From: JALOOB01 sp040766655
GTDB lineage: Bacteria > Chloroflexota > Anaerolineae > CG2-30-64-16
DNA: 64,000 nucleotides
Direction: 5' to 3'
Assembly (NCBI GenBank): GCA_040766655.1
Contig: JAXGQB010000016.1
Location: 115,767-179,766 of the forward strand
The notes under the pieces are model-generated. The model did not search any database, was not told where the DNA came from, and saw only the letters and a program-made list of their open reading frames with translations. Below, piece by piece: positions 16,440 through 25,910 of the stretch (position 1 is the stretch's first letter; each line of letters starts with the position of its first letter). The position numbers were made by a program, and so were the translations under genes.

Positions 16440-17834
16440 TCAGCCGGTGCCGGTGAAGGGGATGAGTTGCTGGATGAGCGCGAGGTATTGCTCGTTCACG
16501 TCGAGATAGGTGCCGCTCCAGCCGCCCACCGCGTAGATCTTGTTGTTGAGGGGCGCGGCCGCCAGGTTGCGCCACTGCCCGGCCATCGGCGTGCCCAGCC
16601 GTGACCACGCGTCGAGCCGCGTGTCATACTGCTCGTTGAACGACGCATCCGCGTTCCAGCTCCCGCCCAGCGCAAAGACGTGCACGCCAACGCCCACCGC
16701 GGCCAGGCCCGCGCGCGGCTGCTGCAGCGGGGTCTTCACGGCCAGGGTGGGCCGGCCCTCGTCTGCCGCACGCGGGTCGTACGCCAGCACGTCGCGCAGT
16801 GCGACCCGGCCATCGTAGCCCCCGATCACGTAGATGATGCCCTTGTGCGAGGCCGCGGCCGCAAGCGCGCGAGAGCCCGGCAGGGCCGCGCCTTCGCGCC
16901 ACCCCTCGCCCGATCCCGGCTGGAGGATCCACGTCTCGGCCCGATACTGCGTGCCGTCCCAGCCGCCGAACAGGTAGAGCGCGCCGTCCCATGCCGCCAG
17001 GGCATAGCCGGACAGGGGCGCGGGCAGGGCCGTGCCTGCGGTCCAGGTGTCCGCGGCGACGTCGTACACCTCCATCACCTGGGTGACGCCGCCGTCCGCA
17101 GTGGATCCGCCGGGCACGTAGATGCGGCCGTCGATGTACGCCGCGGCGATGTTGGCCGCGGGCGTCGGCTTGTTCGCAAGGGGCAGCCAGCCGTTGGTGA
17201 CCGGATCGTACACCAGCAGGTCGTCCGTCACGCCATCCTGTGTCTCGCCGCCGATGGCGTAGAGGCGCAGGCCATCGGTGGCTACGGCGAGGCGGCTGCG
17301 CGGCTGGGGCAGCAGCGCACCCGCGCTCCAGCGCTGCGCGTCCACGCGTGCCGGCGCGGCCACGGGGGAACGGCCGGCATCGCTGAACGGCGAGAGCCCG
17401 CCTGCCTCGCTGCGGCCGCGCCACCACGTAGGCAGCAGCACGAGCGCCGTGGTCACGAGGAGTGCGAGGACGAGGTAGGCGTGCTGCCAGCGGGCCACGG
17501 GCGTCCGCGCGGGCGCCTGGGGCATCAGCTCGAGCAGCGAGATGGGCTGCGCGGCAGCCGAGGGGGCTGCGTCCGTGCCCGCTGCGGCCACCACGGCGTT
17601 CTCCCCCACGGCCACCCAGCCGCGGCGGACCGCCTCCATCGTCGCCTCGGTGCGTGATTGCACCCCCAGCTTCTCGAAGACGTTGCGCAGGTGCACCTTG
17701 ACGGTGTTGGGGCTGATGACGAGCGCGCGCGCGATCTGCTGGTTGGTCGCACCGGTCGCCACCAGCTTCAGCACCTCGAGCTCACGCTCGCTCAGAACAC
17801 CCAGCTCTTCCGTCACCATCTCCGCGGCCGGCAT
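16440..17834 (-). CDS. LuxR-type HTH - transmembrane - Kelch propeller receptor
   Basis: A 464-residue protein. The LuxR/GerE helix-turn-helix spans about residues 12-65 (LSERELEVLKLVATGATNQQ, then NTVKVHLRNVFEKLGV). A single membrane helix follows at about 117-135 (YLVLALLVTTALVLLP). Outside the membrane are six Kelch repeats marked by GG motifs (YAIGGE, YVPGGS, YLFGGW, YVIGGY, FALGGS, YAVGGW), enough for one six-bladed propeller. The layout suggests one-step signalling: an outside ligand, perhaps a glycan, acts on a membrane-tethered DNA-binding domain. It starts 21 bases after the glgP stop on the same strand and is probably co-transcribed. Confidence 0.82.
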   Translation of the reverse strand: MPAAEMVTEELGVLSERELEVLKLVATGATNQQIARALVISPNTVKVHLRNVFEKLGVQSRTEATMEAVRRGWVAVGENAVVAAAGTDAAPSAAAQPISLLELMPQAPARTPVARWQHAYLVLALLVTTALVLLPTWWRGRSEAGGLSPFSDAGRSPVAAPARVDAQRWSAGALLPQPRSRLAVATDGLRLYAIGGETQDGVTDDLLVYDPVTNGWLPLANKPTPAANIAAAYIDGRIYVPGGSTADGGVTQVMEVYDVAADTWTAGTALPAPLSGYALAAWDGALYLFGGWDGTQYRAETWILQPGSGEGWREGAALPGSRALAAAASHKGIIYVIGGYDGRVALRDVLAYDPRAADEGRPTLAVKTPLQQPRAGLAAVGVGVHVFALGGSWNADASFNEQYDTRLDAWSRLGTPMAGQWRNLAAAPLNNKIYAVGGWSGTYLDVNEQYLALIQQLIPFTGTG

Positions 17835-17855
17835 CTCCGCCCGGCGGTCCCCCGG

Positions 17856-20411
17856 CTACGCCCAGGTCATCAGGTGCAGCGCGAACGGGTTCGGCAGATC
17901 GGGATGGCCCGGCCGCACGCGCACGCCGTACGCAAACCGCCCGCTGTCCGGCACATCGAACGTCGCCTCGTAGCGATGCTCCCCCCCGCTGTGGCCGGCC
18001 GGCCGCATGGGCACCGCGATGGCCTCGGCCGCGCGGCCGGCCTCCTCGCGCACGCACACGAGCTCGACTGCCAGATCCTCCGGGTTCAGGCCGCCGGGGC
18101 GCACGGTGGCCTGAACGCTGAGCGGCTGGCCCATGGTCATCTCGCCGTCCGCAGGACCGGTGGCGCTGACTGAGACGCTGCCCCACTCGCGGCGCACACG
18201 CGCCTCCCACTCGGCCAGACCGCGCGCACCCGCGCGGTCCGGCGCCCGGTAGACGCGGCGGCCCAACGCATCCGCGACGCTGTAGAACTTTCGCACGTAG
18301 TCCTTCAGCATCCGGTCGAAGCTGAAGTCGGGTCCCACCGTCATGATGGACGCGCGCATGATCTCCAGCCAGTCCTCTGAGATGCCCTCGTCGTTGCGGT
18401 GGTAGAAGGCGGGGATGATCTGGTTTTCGAGGATGGCATAGAGCGAGAGCGCATCGGCCTCGTCCTGCACCGCCTCGTTCGGGTACTCGCGCTCCGCGCC
18501 GATGGCCCAGCCGTTCGTCCCGTCGTACGATTCCCGCCACCAGCCGTCGAGGACGCTGAAGTTCGGCGCGCCGTTCAGCCCGGCCTTCTCGCCGCTCGTG
18601 CCGCTGGCCTCCAGCGGACGCCGCGGGTTGTTGAGCCACACGTCGACGCCCGAGACGAGGTGGCGGCCGATGTTCGCGTCGTAATCTTCCACGAAGACGA
18701 TCTTGCCCGCGAAGCCCGGCTGCCGGCTGAACTGGTAGACGGCCTGGATGAACGACTTGCCCGGCTCGTCCGCGGGATGCGCCTTGCCGGCGAAGATGAT
18801 CTGCACCGGCCGCTGCGGGTCGTTGAGTATCTGCTTAAGTCGCTCCGGGTTGCGGAAGAGCAGGGTGGCGCGCTTGTAGGTGGCGAAGCGCCGCGCGAAG
18901 CCGATGGTCAGCGCGTGCGGGTCGAGCCCGGTCGCAGCCGCGTTCACGTCCGCGGGCGCCGCGCCGGTGCGCTGCAGCTGGGCCGCGGTGCGCTCGCGCA
19001 CCAGGGCCAGCATCTCCCGCTTCGCGGCCAGGTGTTGGGCCCAGAGATCGCTGTCCGGGATGTCGCGGACCCCGAGCCAGGTGGCGCGCTCGTCGATCGC
19101 GTCACGCCAGTGCGCATCGAGGTGCTGGTCGAGCAGCCGCGCGAGCCCGGGATAGATCCACGTGTCGGTGTGGACGCCGTTGGTCACGTGGTCGATTGGC
19201 ACCTCCGCCTCGGGCAGGTCGGGCCACAGCGACTGCCACATGCGCCGCGAGACCTGGCCGTGCAGCTCGCTGACGCCGTTGGCGAGGCCCGCGGTGCGCA
19301 GCGCGAGCACGGTCATGCTGAACTGGGGGCCCCACGCGTAATCGTGGCGGCCGAGCGCGAGGAACTGCTCGCGGTCCAGCCCCAGCCGGCCCCAGTAGTG
19401 GCCGAAGTACCGGTCCATCAGGTCGAAGCCGAACGCGTCGTTGCCCGCGGGCACGGGGGTGTGGGTGGTGAAGAGTGCGTTGGCCCGCGCGGCCCACAAC
19501 GCGGCATCGAACGGCAGGCCCTCGTCCTGCACCAGCTCGCGCATGCGCTCCAGCTGCAGGAAGGCCGCGTGCCCCTCGTTCAGGTGCCAGACGGTCGGCC
19601 GGTAGCCCAGCGAACGCAGCGCGCGCACCCCGCCGATGCCGAGGACGACCTCCTGCGAGATCCGGATCTGTACGTCGCCGCCGTAGAGCCGCGCGGACAG
19701 CTCCCGGTCCTCGGGCGCGTTCTCCTCGACGTCGGTGTCCATCAGGAAGATGGGCACGCGGCCGACCTGGATGCGCCAGACCTTCGCGTACACCCGGCGG
19801 CCCGGCAGGTCGACATGGACGAGGACCTCTTCCCCCGCCGGATCGAGCGCAGGTTGTGCGGGCACCTCTGCGAAGTCAAGCTTCTCGTAGATCGCCTGCT
19901 GCCGGCCGTCCGCGTCGATGCGCTGCTGGAAGTAGCCCTGCGGGTAGAGGAACCCAACGCCCACGAAGGGCAGGTCGAGGTCGCTGGCCGTCTTGCAGTG
20001 ATCGCCGGCCAGGATGCCCAGGCCGCCCGAGTAGATCGGCAGGCTCTCGTGCAGTCCGAACTCGGCGGAGAAGTAGGCGATGCACTGGCCAGCGGGTTCG
20101 GGGTAGTGTTTTGCGTGCCACGTCATGCCCGGCTCGGGGTTCATGTACGCATCGAAGGCGCGCATGACCTCGCCGTAACGGCGGAGAAAGAACTCGTCCG
20201 AGGCAGCCCAGTCGAGCCTGCGCTGGCTGACCCGTCGGAGGAACTTGACCGGGTTGTGGTTGACCTGCTTCCACAGGAGGGGATCGAGATCCTCGTATAG
20301 CGACTGGGCGGCCGGATTCCAGCTCCACCACAGGTTATAGGCCAGCTCGCCGAGGCGAGCGATCTGCGGACTCGGGGTCGAATAGACAGCAACATGCCCT
20401 ATCGTCTTCAC
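17856..20411 (-). CDS. glgP: Alpha-glucan (glycogen/maltodextrin) phosphorylase, GT35
   Basis: An 851-residue enzyme of the long alpha-glucan phosphorylase group (N-terminal DUF3417-like segment with LAYNLWWSWNP). It releases glucose-1-phosphate from alpha-1,4-glucans in the cytoplasm. The cofactor site EASGTSGEKAGLNG carries the Lys that binds pyridoxal phosphate. Other landmarks are SAEFGLHESLPIYSGGLG and HLNEGHAAF. I prefer GTG 20411 (MKTIGHVAVYSTPSP) because GAGGAG lies 6 bases upstream. GTG 20429 would add six residues and has no clear ribosome-binding site. The Kelch receptor gene follows closely, suggesting a link to storage glucan use. Confidence 0.92.
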   Translation of the reverse strand: MKTIGHVAVYSTPSPQIARLGELAYNLWWSWNPAAQSLYEDLDPLLWKQVNHNPVKFLRRVSQRRLDWAASDEFFLRRYGEVMRAFDAYMNPEPGMTWHAKHYPEPAGQCIAYFSAEFGLHESLPIYSGGLGILAGDHCKTASDLDLPFVGVGFLYPQGYFQQRIDADGRQQAIYEKLDFAEVPAQPALDPAGEEVLVHVDLPGRRVYAKVWRIQVGRVPIFLMDTDVEENAPEDRELSARLYGGDVQIRISQEVVLGIGGVRALRSLGYRPTVWHLNEGHAAFLQLERMRELVQDEGLPFDAALWAARANALFTTHTPVPAGNDAFGFDLMDRYFGHYWGRLGLDREQFLALGRHDYAWGPQFSMTVLALRTAGLANGVSELHGQVSRRMWQSLWPDLPEAEVPIDHVTNGVHTDTWIYPGLARLLDQHLDAHWRDAIDERATWLGVRDIPDSDLWAQHLAAKREMLALVRERTAAQLQRTGAAPADVNAAATGLDPHALTIGFARRFATYKRATLLFRNPERLKQILNDPQRPVQIIFAGKAHPADEPGKSFIQAVYQFSRQPGFAGKIVFVEDYDANIGRHLVSGVDVWLNNPRRPLEASGTSGEKAGLNGAPNFSVLDGWWRESYDGTNGWAIGAEREYPNEAVQDEADALSLYAILENQIIPAFYHRNDEGISEDWLEIMRASIMTVGPDFSFDRMLKDYVRKFYSVADALGRRVYRAPDRAGARGLAEWEARVRREWGSVSVSATGPADGEMTMGQPLSVQATVRPGGLNPEDLAVELVCVREEAGRAAEAIAVPMRPAGHSGGEHRYEATFDVPDSGRFAYGVRVRPGHPDLPNPFALHLMTWA

Positions 20412-20611
20412 TAACAACTCCTCTGACACTGGCGCACCGACCTGGCGCGCCCGGCAATTTGGGTATCGTATCGGTTCATTTTAGGAGAGAACGCCCCCTG
20501 TGTCCAATCACGTCCGCGAAGACCTCCCGCAGCGGCATAACGCAGCGCGCGAATCCGTGACAAGTCGTGGTAGAATCAACGTGCATACGAATCGACCGAA
20601 TGGAGAAGATG

Positions 20612-21337
20612 ATGTCCCCACACGAGGCGCCCAGCCAGCGCAGGCAGTGGTATCCGGAACAGCCGCAGCGGCCGCGGCGGTACCTGTTGGCCAATAAGCC
20701 CTACGACGTGCTGTCCGAGTTTCACGATCCCGAGGGCCGGCCCACGCTGGCTGGCTTCGTGTCCGTGCCCGGGCTGGAGCCCGCGGGCCGGCTCGACCAG
20801 GACAGCGAGGGTCTGCTTCTGCTGACCGACGACGGCGACCTGGCGCACCAGTTGACGCACCCCGACTACCACCTGCCGAAGACCTACCTGGTCCAGGTGG
20901 AGGGCGTGCCCCAGGCAGGCGCGCTGCAGAAGCTGCGCCAGGGGGTCAGCGTGAAGGGCGAGACGACGGACGCGGCCGAGGTGGAGTTGCTCGAACGTGT
21001 GCCCGACCTGCCGCCGCGAGACCGGCCCGTGCGTGACGACATCGAGACGAGCTGGCTGCGCATGATCATCCGTGAGGGCAAGAAGCGGCAGATCCGTCAC
21101 ATGACCGCGGCCGTCGGGCACCCGACGCTGCGCCTGGTGCGGGTGGCCATCGGCCCGATCACCCTGCGCGGCCTGGCGCCGGGCGAATGGCGCGACATGG
21201 AAGACTCCGAGCTGGCACGGCTGCGCCGCATCCTGCGCGACGTGCAGGCCCAGCAGCCCGCGCCCCGCAAGTCCCAACCTGCGGCCAGGCCTTTCCGTGC
21301 ATTTCGCGGCATCGGCCGCAGTAAATCGGGCAGATAA
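20612..21337 (+). CDS. Pseudouridine synthase, RsuA/RluE family
   Basis: A 241-residue enzyme that isomerises a uridine in rRNA. It lacks an S4 domain and starts directly with the catalytic part (YLLANKPYDVLSEF). Motif II is AGRLDQDSEGLLLLTDDG, with the catalytic Asp in GRLDQD. The later segment REGKKRQIRHMTAAVGHPTLRL is typical of the RsuA/RluB/RluE group. The lack of S4 and the KPYDVLSEF start favour an RluE-like enzyme, but the exact rRNA target is not decidable here. The tail is basic. ATG 20612 is chosen because GGAG at 20602-20605 is 6 bases upstream. ATG 20600 and 20609 are in-frame alternatives. Confidence 0.85.
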   Translation: MSPHEAPSQRRQWYPEQPQRPRRYLLANKPYDVLSEFHDPEGRPTLAGFVSVPGLEPAGRLDQDSEGLLLLTDDGDLAHQLTHPDYHLPKTYLVQVEGVPQAGALQKLRQGVSVKGETTDAAEVELLERVPDLPPRDRPVRDDIETSWLRMIIREGKKRQIRHMTAAVGHPTLRLVRVAIGPITLRGLAPGEWRDMEDSELARLRRILRDVQAQQPAPRKSQPAARPFRAFRGIGRSKSGR

Positions 21338-21347
21338 GGCGTAGCAG

Positions 21348-22847
21348 ATGGAAGAATACACCATCGCAGAACTGCAGCAGCTGATGGCCAGCGGGGAGAT
21401 GACCGCGCGGGGGATCGTCCAGGCATACCTGGACCGCATCGACGCGCTCGACCGCGGGGGCCCGCGGCTCAACGCGGTGATCGAGTTGAACCCCGATGCG
21501 CCCGGCATCGCGGCCGCGCTGGACGCGGAGCGCGCGGCGCAGGGCCCGCGCGGCCCACTGCACGGCATCCCCATCCTGCTCAAGGACAACATCGACACCG
21601 CGGACCGCACCATGACCACGGCCGGATCGTTGGCCCTGGTGGGCAACTACGCGCGCTGCGACTCGACGGTCGCGGCCAGGCTGCGCGCGGCGGGCGCGGT
21701 GATCCTGGGCAAGACCAACCTGAGCGAGTGGGCCAACTTCCGCTCCACCCATTCCGTCAGCGGATGGAGCAGCCGGGGCGGCCAGACGCGCAACCCCTAC
21801 GCGCTGGACCGCAACCCGTGCGGTTCGTCGTCCGGATCGGCCGTGGCGGTGGCCGCGAACCTGTGCGCGGCCGCGGTGGGCACGGAGACGGACGGCTCGA
21901 TCATCTGTCCCAGCCAGACGTGCGGCATCGTGGGCATCAAGCCCACCCTCGGCCTCCTCAGCCGCGCGGGCATCATCCCCATCGCGCACAGCCAGGACAC
22001 CGCGGGACCGATGGCGCGCACGGTGGCGGATGCCGCGCTGCTGCTCGCGGCGCTGGCCGGGCCTGACGACCGCGACGCGGCGACCGGGGCCGCGCGCGAC
22101 CTGCCGCCCCTCCGCCCCGACGAATTGCTGCGGCGGGACGGCCTGACCGGCGCGCGCATCGGCGTCGTGCGCAGCTCTTTCGGCTTCAATCCGCGCGTGG
22201 ACATGCTGATGGAGAGTGCCATCGCGGCCATGCGCGGGCTCGGCGCGGCGATCGTCGACCCCGTCGAGATCCCGCACGCGAAGGAGTTGGGCGACACGGA
22301 ATACGAGGTGCTGCTCTACGAGTTTCATGCGGACCTGGACGCGTACCTTTCTGAAGCGGGTGACGGCGTCGCCGTCCGTTCGTTGGCCGATGTCATCGTG
22401 TTCAACCACGCGCACGCAGACGCGGTCATGCCCCTGTTCGGGCAGGAGCTGATGCTGCAGGCCCAGGCAAAGGGGCCGCTGAGCGAGGAGCCGTATCTGC
22501 GGGCGCTGGCGACGAACCACCGCCTCTCGCGCGAGGAGGGCATCGACGCGGCGCTGGCATTGCATCAACTCGATGCGCTGGTGCTGCCGGCGGGCGGGCC
22601 GGCCTGGATCACCGATCCCGTCAACGGCGACCACTACGTCGGCGGCAGCTCCACGCCGGCTGCGGTCGCGGGCTATCCTTCCATCACCGTGCCCGCGGGC
22701 GAGGTGTGGGGGCTGCCGGTGGGCATCTCCTTTGTGGGAGCCGCGTGGAGCGAGCCGCAGCTCATCCGGTTCGCTTACGCCTTCGAGCAGGCAACGCGCC
22801 GCAGGCGGCCGCCGCGCTTCGCGGCCACCGTTACTTTCGAACCATAG
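21348..22847 (+). CDS. Amidase signature family hydrolase
   Basis: A 499-residue amidase. The Ser-cisSer-Lys triad is recognisable: Lys in GIPILLKDNIDT, cis-Ser in the GSSSGSAVAVAA stretch and the nucleophile Ser in GTETDGSIICPSQTCGIVGIKPT. The sequence resembles the bacterial group related to plant fatty-acid amidases (TAGSLALVGN, NLSEWANFRS). It hydrolyses an amide bond, but the substrate is not readable, and it is not the GatA subunit because gatB and gatC are absent. It starts 10 bases after the pseudouridine synthase stop with only a weak AAGGCG ribosome-binding site. No signal peptide is seen, so it is probably cytoplasmic. Confidence 0.85.
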   Translation: MEEYTIAELQQLMASGEMTARGIVQAYLDRIDALDRGGPRLNAVIELNPDAPGIAAALDAERAAQGPRGPLHGIPILLKDNIDTADRTMTTAGSLALVGNYARCDSTVAARLRAAGAVILGKTNLSEWANFRSTHSVSGWSSRGGQTRNPYALDRNPCGSSSGSAVAVAANLCAAAVGTETDGSIICPSQTCGIVGIKPTLGLLSRAGIIPIAHSQDTAGPMARTVADAALLLAALAGPDDRDAATGAARDLPPLRPDELLRRDGLTGARIGVVRSSFGFNPRVDMLMESAIAAMRGLGAAIVDPVEIPHAKELGDTEYEVLLYEFHADLDAYLSEAGDGVAVRSLADVIVFNHAHADAVMPLFGQELMLQAQAKGPLSEEPYLRALATNHRLSREEGIDAALALHQLDALVLPAGGPAWITDPVNGDHYVGGSSTPAAVAGYPSITVPAGEVWGLPVGISFVGAAWSEPQLIRFAYAFEQATRRRRPPRFAATVTFEP

Positions 22848-22932
22848 GCGCATCGAATCGTCGCTGCCAGGGCGCCTGTGCAGGTTGTCAGGTCGTATCA
22901 GCCTCCTCCGGGGGCAGCAGTGAGGTAGCACG

Positions 22933-24900
22933 ATGAACAACGATAACCCATCCCTGGAAGTCGGATTTCTGAGGCAGCCCCAGGCCACCTTGCGGGGCCT
23001 GGAATCGATGGAGGCCGAGGCGCCGTCCCAGCCGGCGTTTCGTGATCTGGGCCGGATGGAGGCGATGCAGCGCGCGGAAGACCTGGTCGCTGCCGGCGTC
23101 GCCCCGCGCGGGCTGCTCGAGGGCGGCGCTCCGGTCGACGATCGCGCCCTCGAGGTCATCATCGGCGAGGCCAACTTCCTGCCCGCCTGGTTCCTCCAGG
23201 TGGGCGCGCAGGCCGCGTCCGCGGTGTGCAAGATCGAGGCGTCGGGGGTCAATTACCAGGGCGCGCGGGGCTCATGGTGCGGGACCGGCTTCCTGGTTAC
23301 CCCCAGCATCTTGCTGACCAACAACCACGTGGTGAACTCGGCCGACGTGGCGCGCGGCGCGGTGTGCATCTTCAACTACCAGTACGAGCGCGATGGGATG
23401 CTGGGCTCGACCCGGGGCTATCGCCTCGATCCGGACCGGCTCTTCATCACCAGTCCGGCCATCGGCGGGCTGGACTTCACCTTCGTGTGGGTGCAGGACG
23501 AGCCCGGGAGCGAGTTTGGCTTCGTCGGGCTGGACCGCAACGCGTTCGCCATCCGCGATCGGGAGTACGTGAACGTCATCCAGCATCCCGCGGGCCGGCC
23601 CAAGAGCGTCGTGCTGCAGGACAACCGGGTGCGCCGCCAGGACGAGTCGCTGGTGCACTACACCTCGGACACGGAGCCGGGCAGCTCGGGCAGCTGCGTC
23701 TTCAACAACCTCTGGACGCCCGTCGCGCTGCACCATGCCTCGCGGCCGGCGGGGCCCGAGGACGAGCAGGCGGGGTTCGCCTACCTCAACGAGGGCATCA
23801 AGTTCACCGCGATCGCCACGCATCTGGAGCAGGTGATGCAGCAGGGCGGCGCGGATCGCCGGGCGGCGGAAGAGGTCCTGGCCGCGTTCGACGGCAGCGA
23901 TGCGCTCCTCGGCTTCTTCGGCTCGCTCGGTCGCACGGCCGCAGGCTCGGCCGACCCGTTGGAGACCGTCGTGACGAGCTATCAGGGGGAGTTGCAGGAC
24001 GTCGACGTGGCCTTCTGGAACATCGAATGGTTCAACCGCCGGCCCGAGAAGATGCCCGACGTGGCCCAGGTGATCAAGAACATGAACCTGGACGTCTGGG
24101 CCTTCGAGGAGAGCGCACCCGGGGTGACGCAGCAGCTCGTCGACCACCTGCGCGACCAGTACGGCATGGACTTCGGCATGGCCGCCGCGGACCCGCATGC
24201 ATCCGAAGGGGTCCAAAGTACCACGGTGATCTGGAACAAGGGGACGGTGCGGGGCGCGGTCGAGACATGGCCGGAGGAGATCGACAAGTGGTTCGATGTG
24301 CACAGCACGCAGTTCGACCAGCTGGGCCTCGAGGCGGTGGAGGGCAAGGTGTTCCCGCGCAAGCCGGGCCTGTTCCACTTCACCGCGATTACCGAGCCGG
24401 GCGCGCCGGCCTTCGATTTCTACCTGGTGCCGCTGCACCTGAAGGCAATGGATGAGGGGAGCAAGCGCCGGCGCATGGCAGCCGCCATCCTGGGCGCGGC
24501 CGTGCAGCGCATGATCTCGGCGCATGGCAAGGACGCGGACTGGGTGCTGGGCGGCGACTTCAACGCGCAGCTCGCGTCGCAGGATTTCGCCAGCCTGCTG
24601 GGCAAGGAGATGGTGGCGATCAGCGCACAGGACGAGGCGGAGGGCGCATTCTCCTACCTTAAGCGGCCGAAGTCGCTCATCGACCACATCTTCCTGTCGG
24701 CCAACCTGGCGCAGACCTACGGCGAGGGCGACTTCTTCGTCGTGGCCGCGGACAAGACACTGCCGAAATACGTGAAGCGGCTCAGCGACCACCGGCCGGT
24801 GCTGGTGCGGCTGAGCCTGAAGCAGGCGGAGCCTGCGGCGGCCGCGGAGGCGGGCGAAGAGCTGCCTCCCGAGCTGGCGACCCTGCTGGCGCGCATATAA
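22933..24900 (+). CDS. Trypsin-like serine protease fused to an EEP-family nuclease
   Basis: A 655-residue two-enzyme protein without a signal peptide. Residues about 60-100 (DDRALEVIIGEANFLPAWFL) resemble the segment seen ahead of protease-nuclease fusion proteins. The chymotrypsin-like protease spans about 100-300 with His132 (TNNHVVNS), Asp181 (GGLDFTFV) and Ser252 (PGSSGS). An endonuclease/exonuclease/phosphatase domain follows from about 352 to 640 (VAFWNIEWFNR, VLGGDFNAQL, SDHRPVLVRL). Both sets of catalytic residues look intact. Cytoplasmic protease-nuclease fusions suggest a conflict or cell-damage effector, but this is inference. GAGG precedes ATG 22933. Codon use is like that of its neighbours. 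Confidence 0.82.
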   Translation: MNNDNPSLEVGFLRQPQATLRGLESMEAEAPSQPAFRDLGRMEAMQRAEDLVAAGVAPRGLLEGGAPVDDRALEVIIGEANFLPAWFLQVGAQAASAVCKIEASGVNYQGARGSWCGTGFLVTPSILLTNNHVVNSADVARGAVCIFNYQYERDGMLGSTRGYRLDPDRLFITSPAIGGLDFTFVWVQDEPGSEFGFVGLDRNAFAIRDREYVNVIQHPAGRPKSVVLQDNRVRRQDESLVHYTSDTEPGSSGSCVFNNLWTPVALHHASRPAGPEDEQAGFAYLNEGIKFTAIATHLEQVMQQGGADRRAAEEVLAAFDGSDALLGFFGSLGRTAAGSADPLETVVTSYQGELQDVDVAFWNIEWFNRRPEKMPDVAQVIKNMNLDVWAFEESAPGVTQQLVDHLRDQYGMDFGMAAADPHASEGVQSTTVIWNKGTVRGAVETWPEEIDKWFDVHSTQFDQLGLEAVEGKVFPRKPGLFHFTAITEPGAPAFDFYLVPLHLKAMDEGSKRRRMAAAILGAAVQRMISAHGKDADWVLGGDFNAQLASQDFASLLGKEMVAISAQDEAEGAFSYLKRPKSLIDHIFLSANLAQTYGEGDFFVVAADKTLPKYVKRLSDHRPVLVRLSLKQAEPAAAAEAGEELPPELATLLARI

Positions 24901-24966
24901 CACCCTGCGGCGCACGATGGCGCTGACCTATCGTGCGCCCATTTCATCAAATGGAGTCGTGAGACC

Positions 24967-25719
24967 ATGGCTGACAACTTCAAGACCCGTCTCCGCAACG
25001 AGACAGTGATCGGTCCGATCATCTCGCTGCCCTGCGCCGACGTGGCCGACCTGCTCTCGCGGGCCGGCTTCGACTACCTGTGGATCGACCTGGAGCATTC
25101 GCCCATGTCCGTGACCGACGCCCAGCTGCTGCTGCAGGCCGCGGGCGGGCGCTGTCCCTGCGTCATTCGCGTGCCCGAGGTCAGCGAGGCCTGGATCAAG
25201 AAGGCGCTCGACACGGGGTGCGACGGCATCGTGATCCCGCAGATCCGCTCGGCCGCGGAGGCGCGGGCCGCGGTGGCGTGGTGCCTCTATCCGCCCCTGG
25301 GCCGGCGCGGCGCGGCGGCCACCCGGGCGCACGCGTTTGGCATGAACTTCGCAGGCTACGTCGCGCGGGCGAACGAGGAGGTGGCCGTCATCCTCCAGGT
25401 CGAGCACATCGACGCGGTGAACGAAATCGAGGCCATCCTGCAGACGCCCGGCGTCGCGGCGCTCTTCGTGGGGCCGTTCGACCTGTCGGGCAGCATGGGT
25501 CTGTTGGGACAGATCGGCCACCCCGAGGTGCAGGCGGCGATCGACCGCGTGATCGCCGCGGGCCGGGCGCACGGCATGCCGCTCGGGCTCTACGTGGTCG
25601 ACGGCCCCTCGGCCGCGGACGCCCGCGCGCGTGGGTTCAATATGATCGCGCTCGGCACGGACTCGTCGTACCTGGTGGCCGCGGCCCGCGCCGCGCTGGC
25701 CGCGGCGAAAGGCACGTAA
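24967..25719 (+). CDS. HpcH/HpaI family class II aldolase
   Basis: A 250-residue TIM-barrel aldolase of the HpaI/GarL group, which cleaves 2-keto-3-deoxy acids to pyruvate and an aldehyde using a divalent metal. Visible landmarks are WIDLEHSP (catalytic His region), VIPQIRSAAEA (pyruvate-binding Arg), ILQVEH (metal Glu) and GPFDLSGSMG (metal Asp). The substrate, such as an aromatic- or sugar-acid derivative, cannot be told. The gene stands between the protease-nuclease gene and a convergent aminotransferase gene, and ends before a two-way terminator. Confidence 0.85.
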   Translation: MADNFKTRLRNETVIGPIISLPCADVADLLSRAGFDYLWIDLEHSPMSVTDAQLLLQAAGGRCPCVIRVPEVSEAWIKKALDTGCDGIVIPQIRSAAEARAAVAWCLYPPLGRRGAAATRAHAFGMNFAGYVARANEEVAVILQVEHIDAVNEIEAILQTPGVAALFVGPFDLSGSMGLLGQIGHPEVQAAIDRVIAAGRAHGMPLGLYVVDGPSAADARARGFNMIALGTDSSYLVAAARAALAAAKGT

Positions 25720-25843
25720 GCCATGGCAAGGCTGCGCGTCTTCGTCACCCGCATCATCCCTGACAGGGGGGCGTGCGATCGGCCGGCCGATGGCGCCGGC
25801 CCGCAAGGCGATGTGATACCGCAGCGCCGCTGATCCACCGCGC

Positions 25844-25881
25844 AAAAAAGGCGCCCGGCACATGTGTTTGTGCCGGGCGCC
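25844..25881. terminator. Bidirectional terminator between aldolase and aminotransferase
   Basis: A 13-base-pair perfect stem (25850-25862 with 25869-25881) and a 6-base loop. It is preceded on the plus strand by AAAAAA (25844-25849), which reads as a T-run for the minus-strand aminotransferase transcript. On the plus strand TCTTCATTTT follows. Its core GCCCGGCAC matches the dispersed palindromic repeat family. Confidence 0.8.
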
Positions 25882-25910
25882 TCTTCATTTTGGGCGAGCG
25901 GAGCTTCAGT

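Noticed and set aside
18399..20300. Plus-strand open frame of 633 codons
   Set aside because: It is antisense to glgP, with no ribosome-binding site or recognisable domain.
21159..23252. Minus-strand open frame of 697 codons
   Set aside because: It is antisense to the amidase gene and crosses several gene ends. It has no domain signature.
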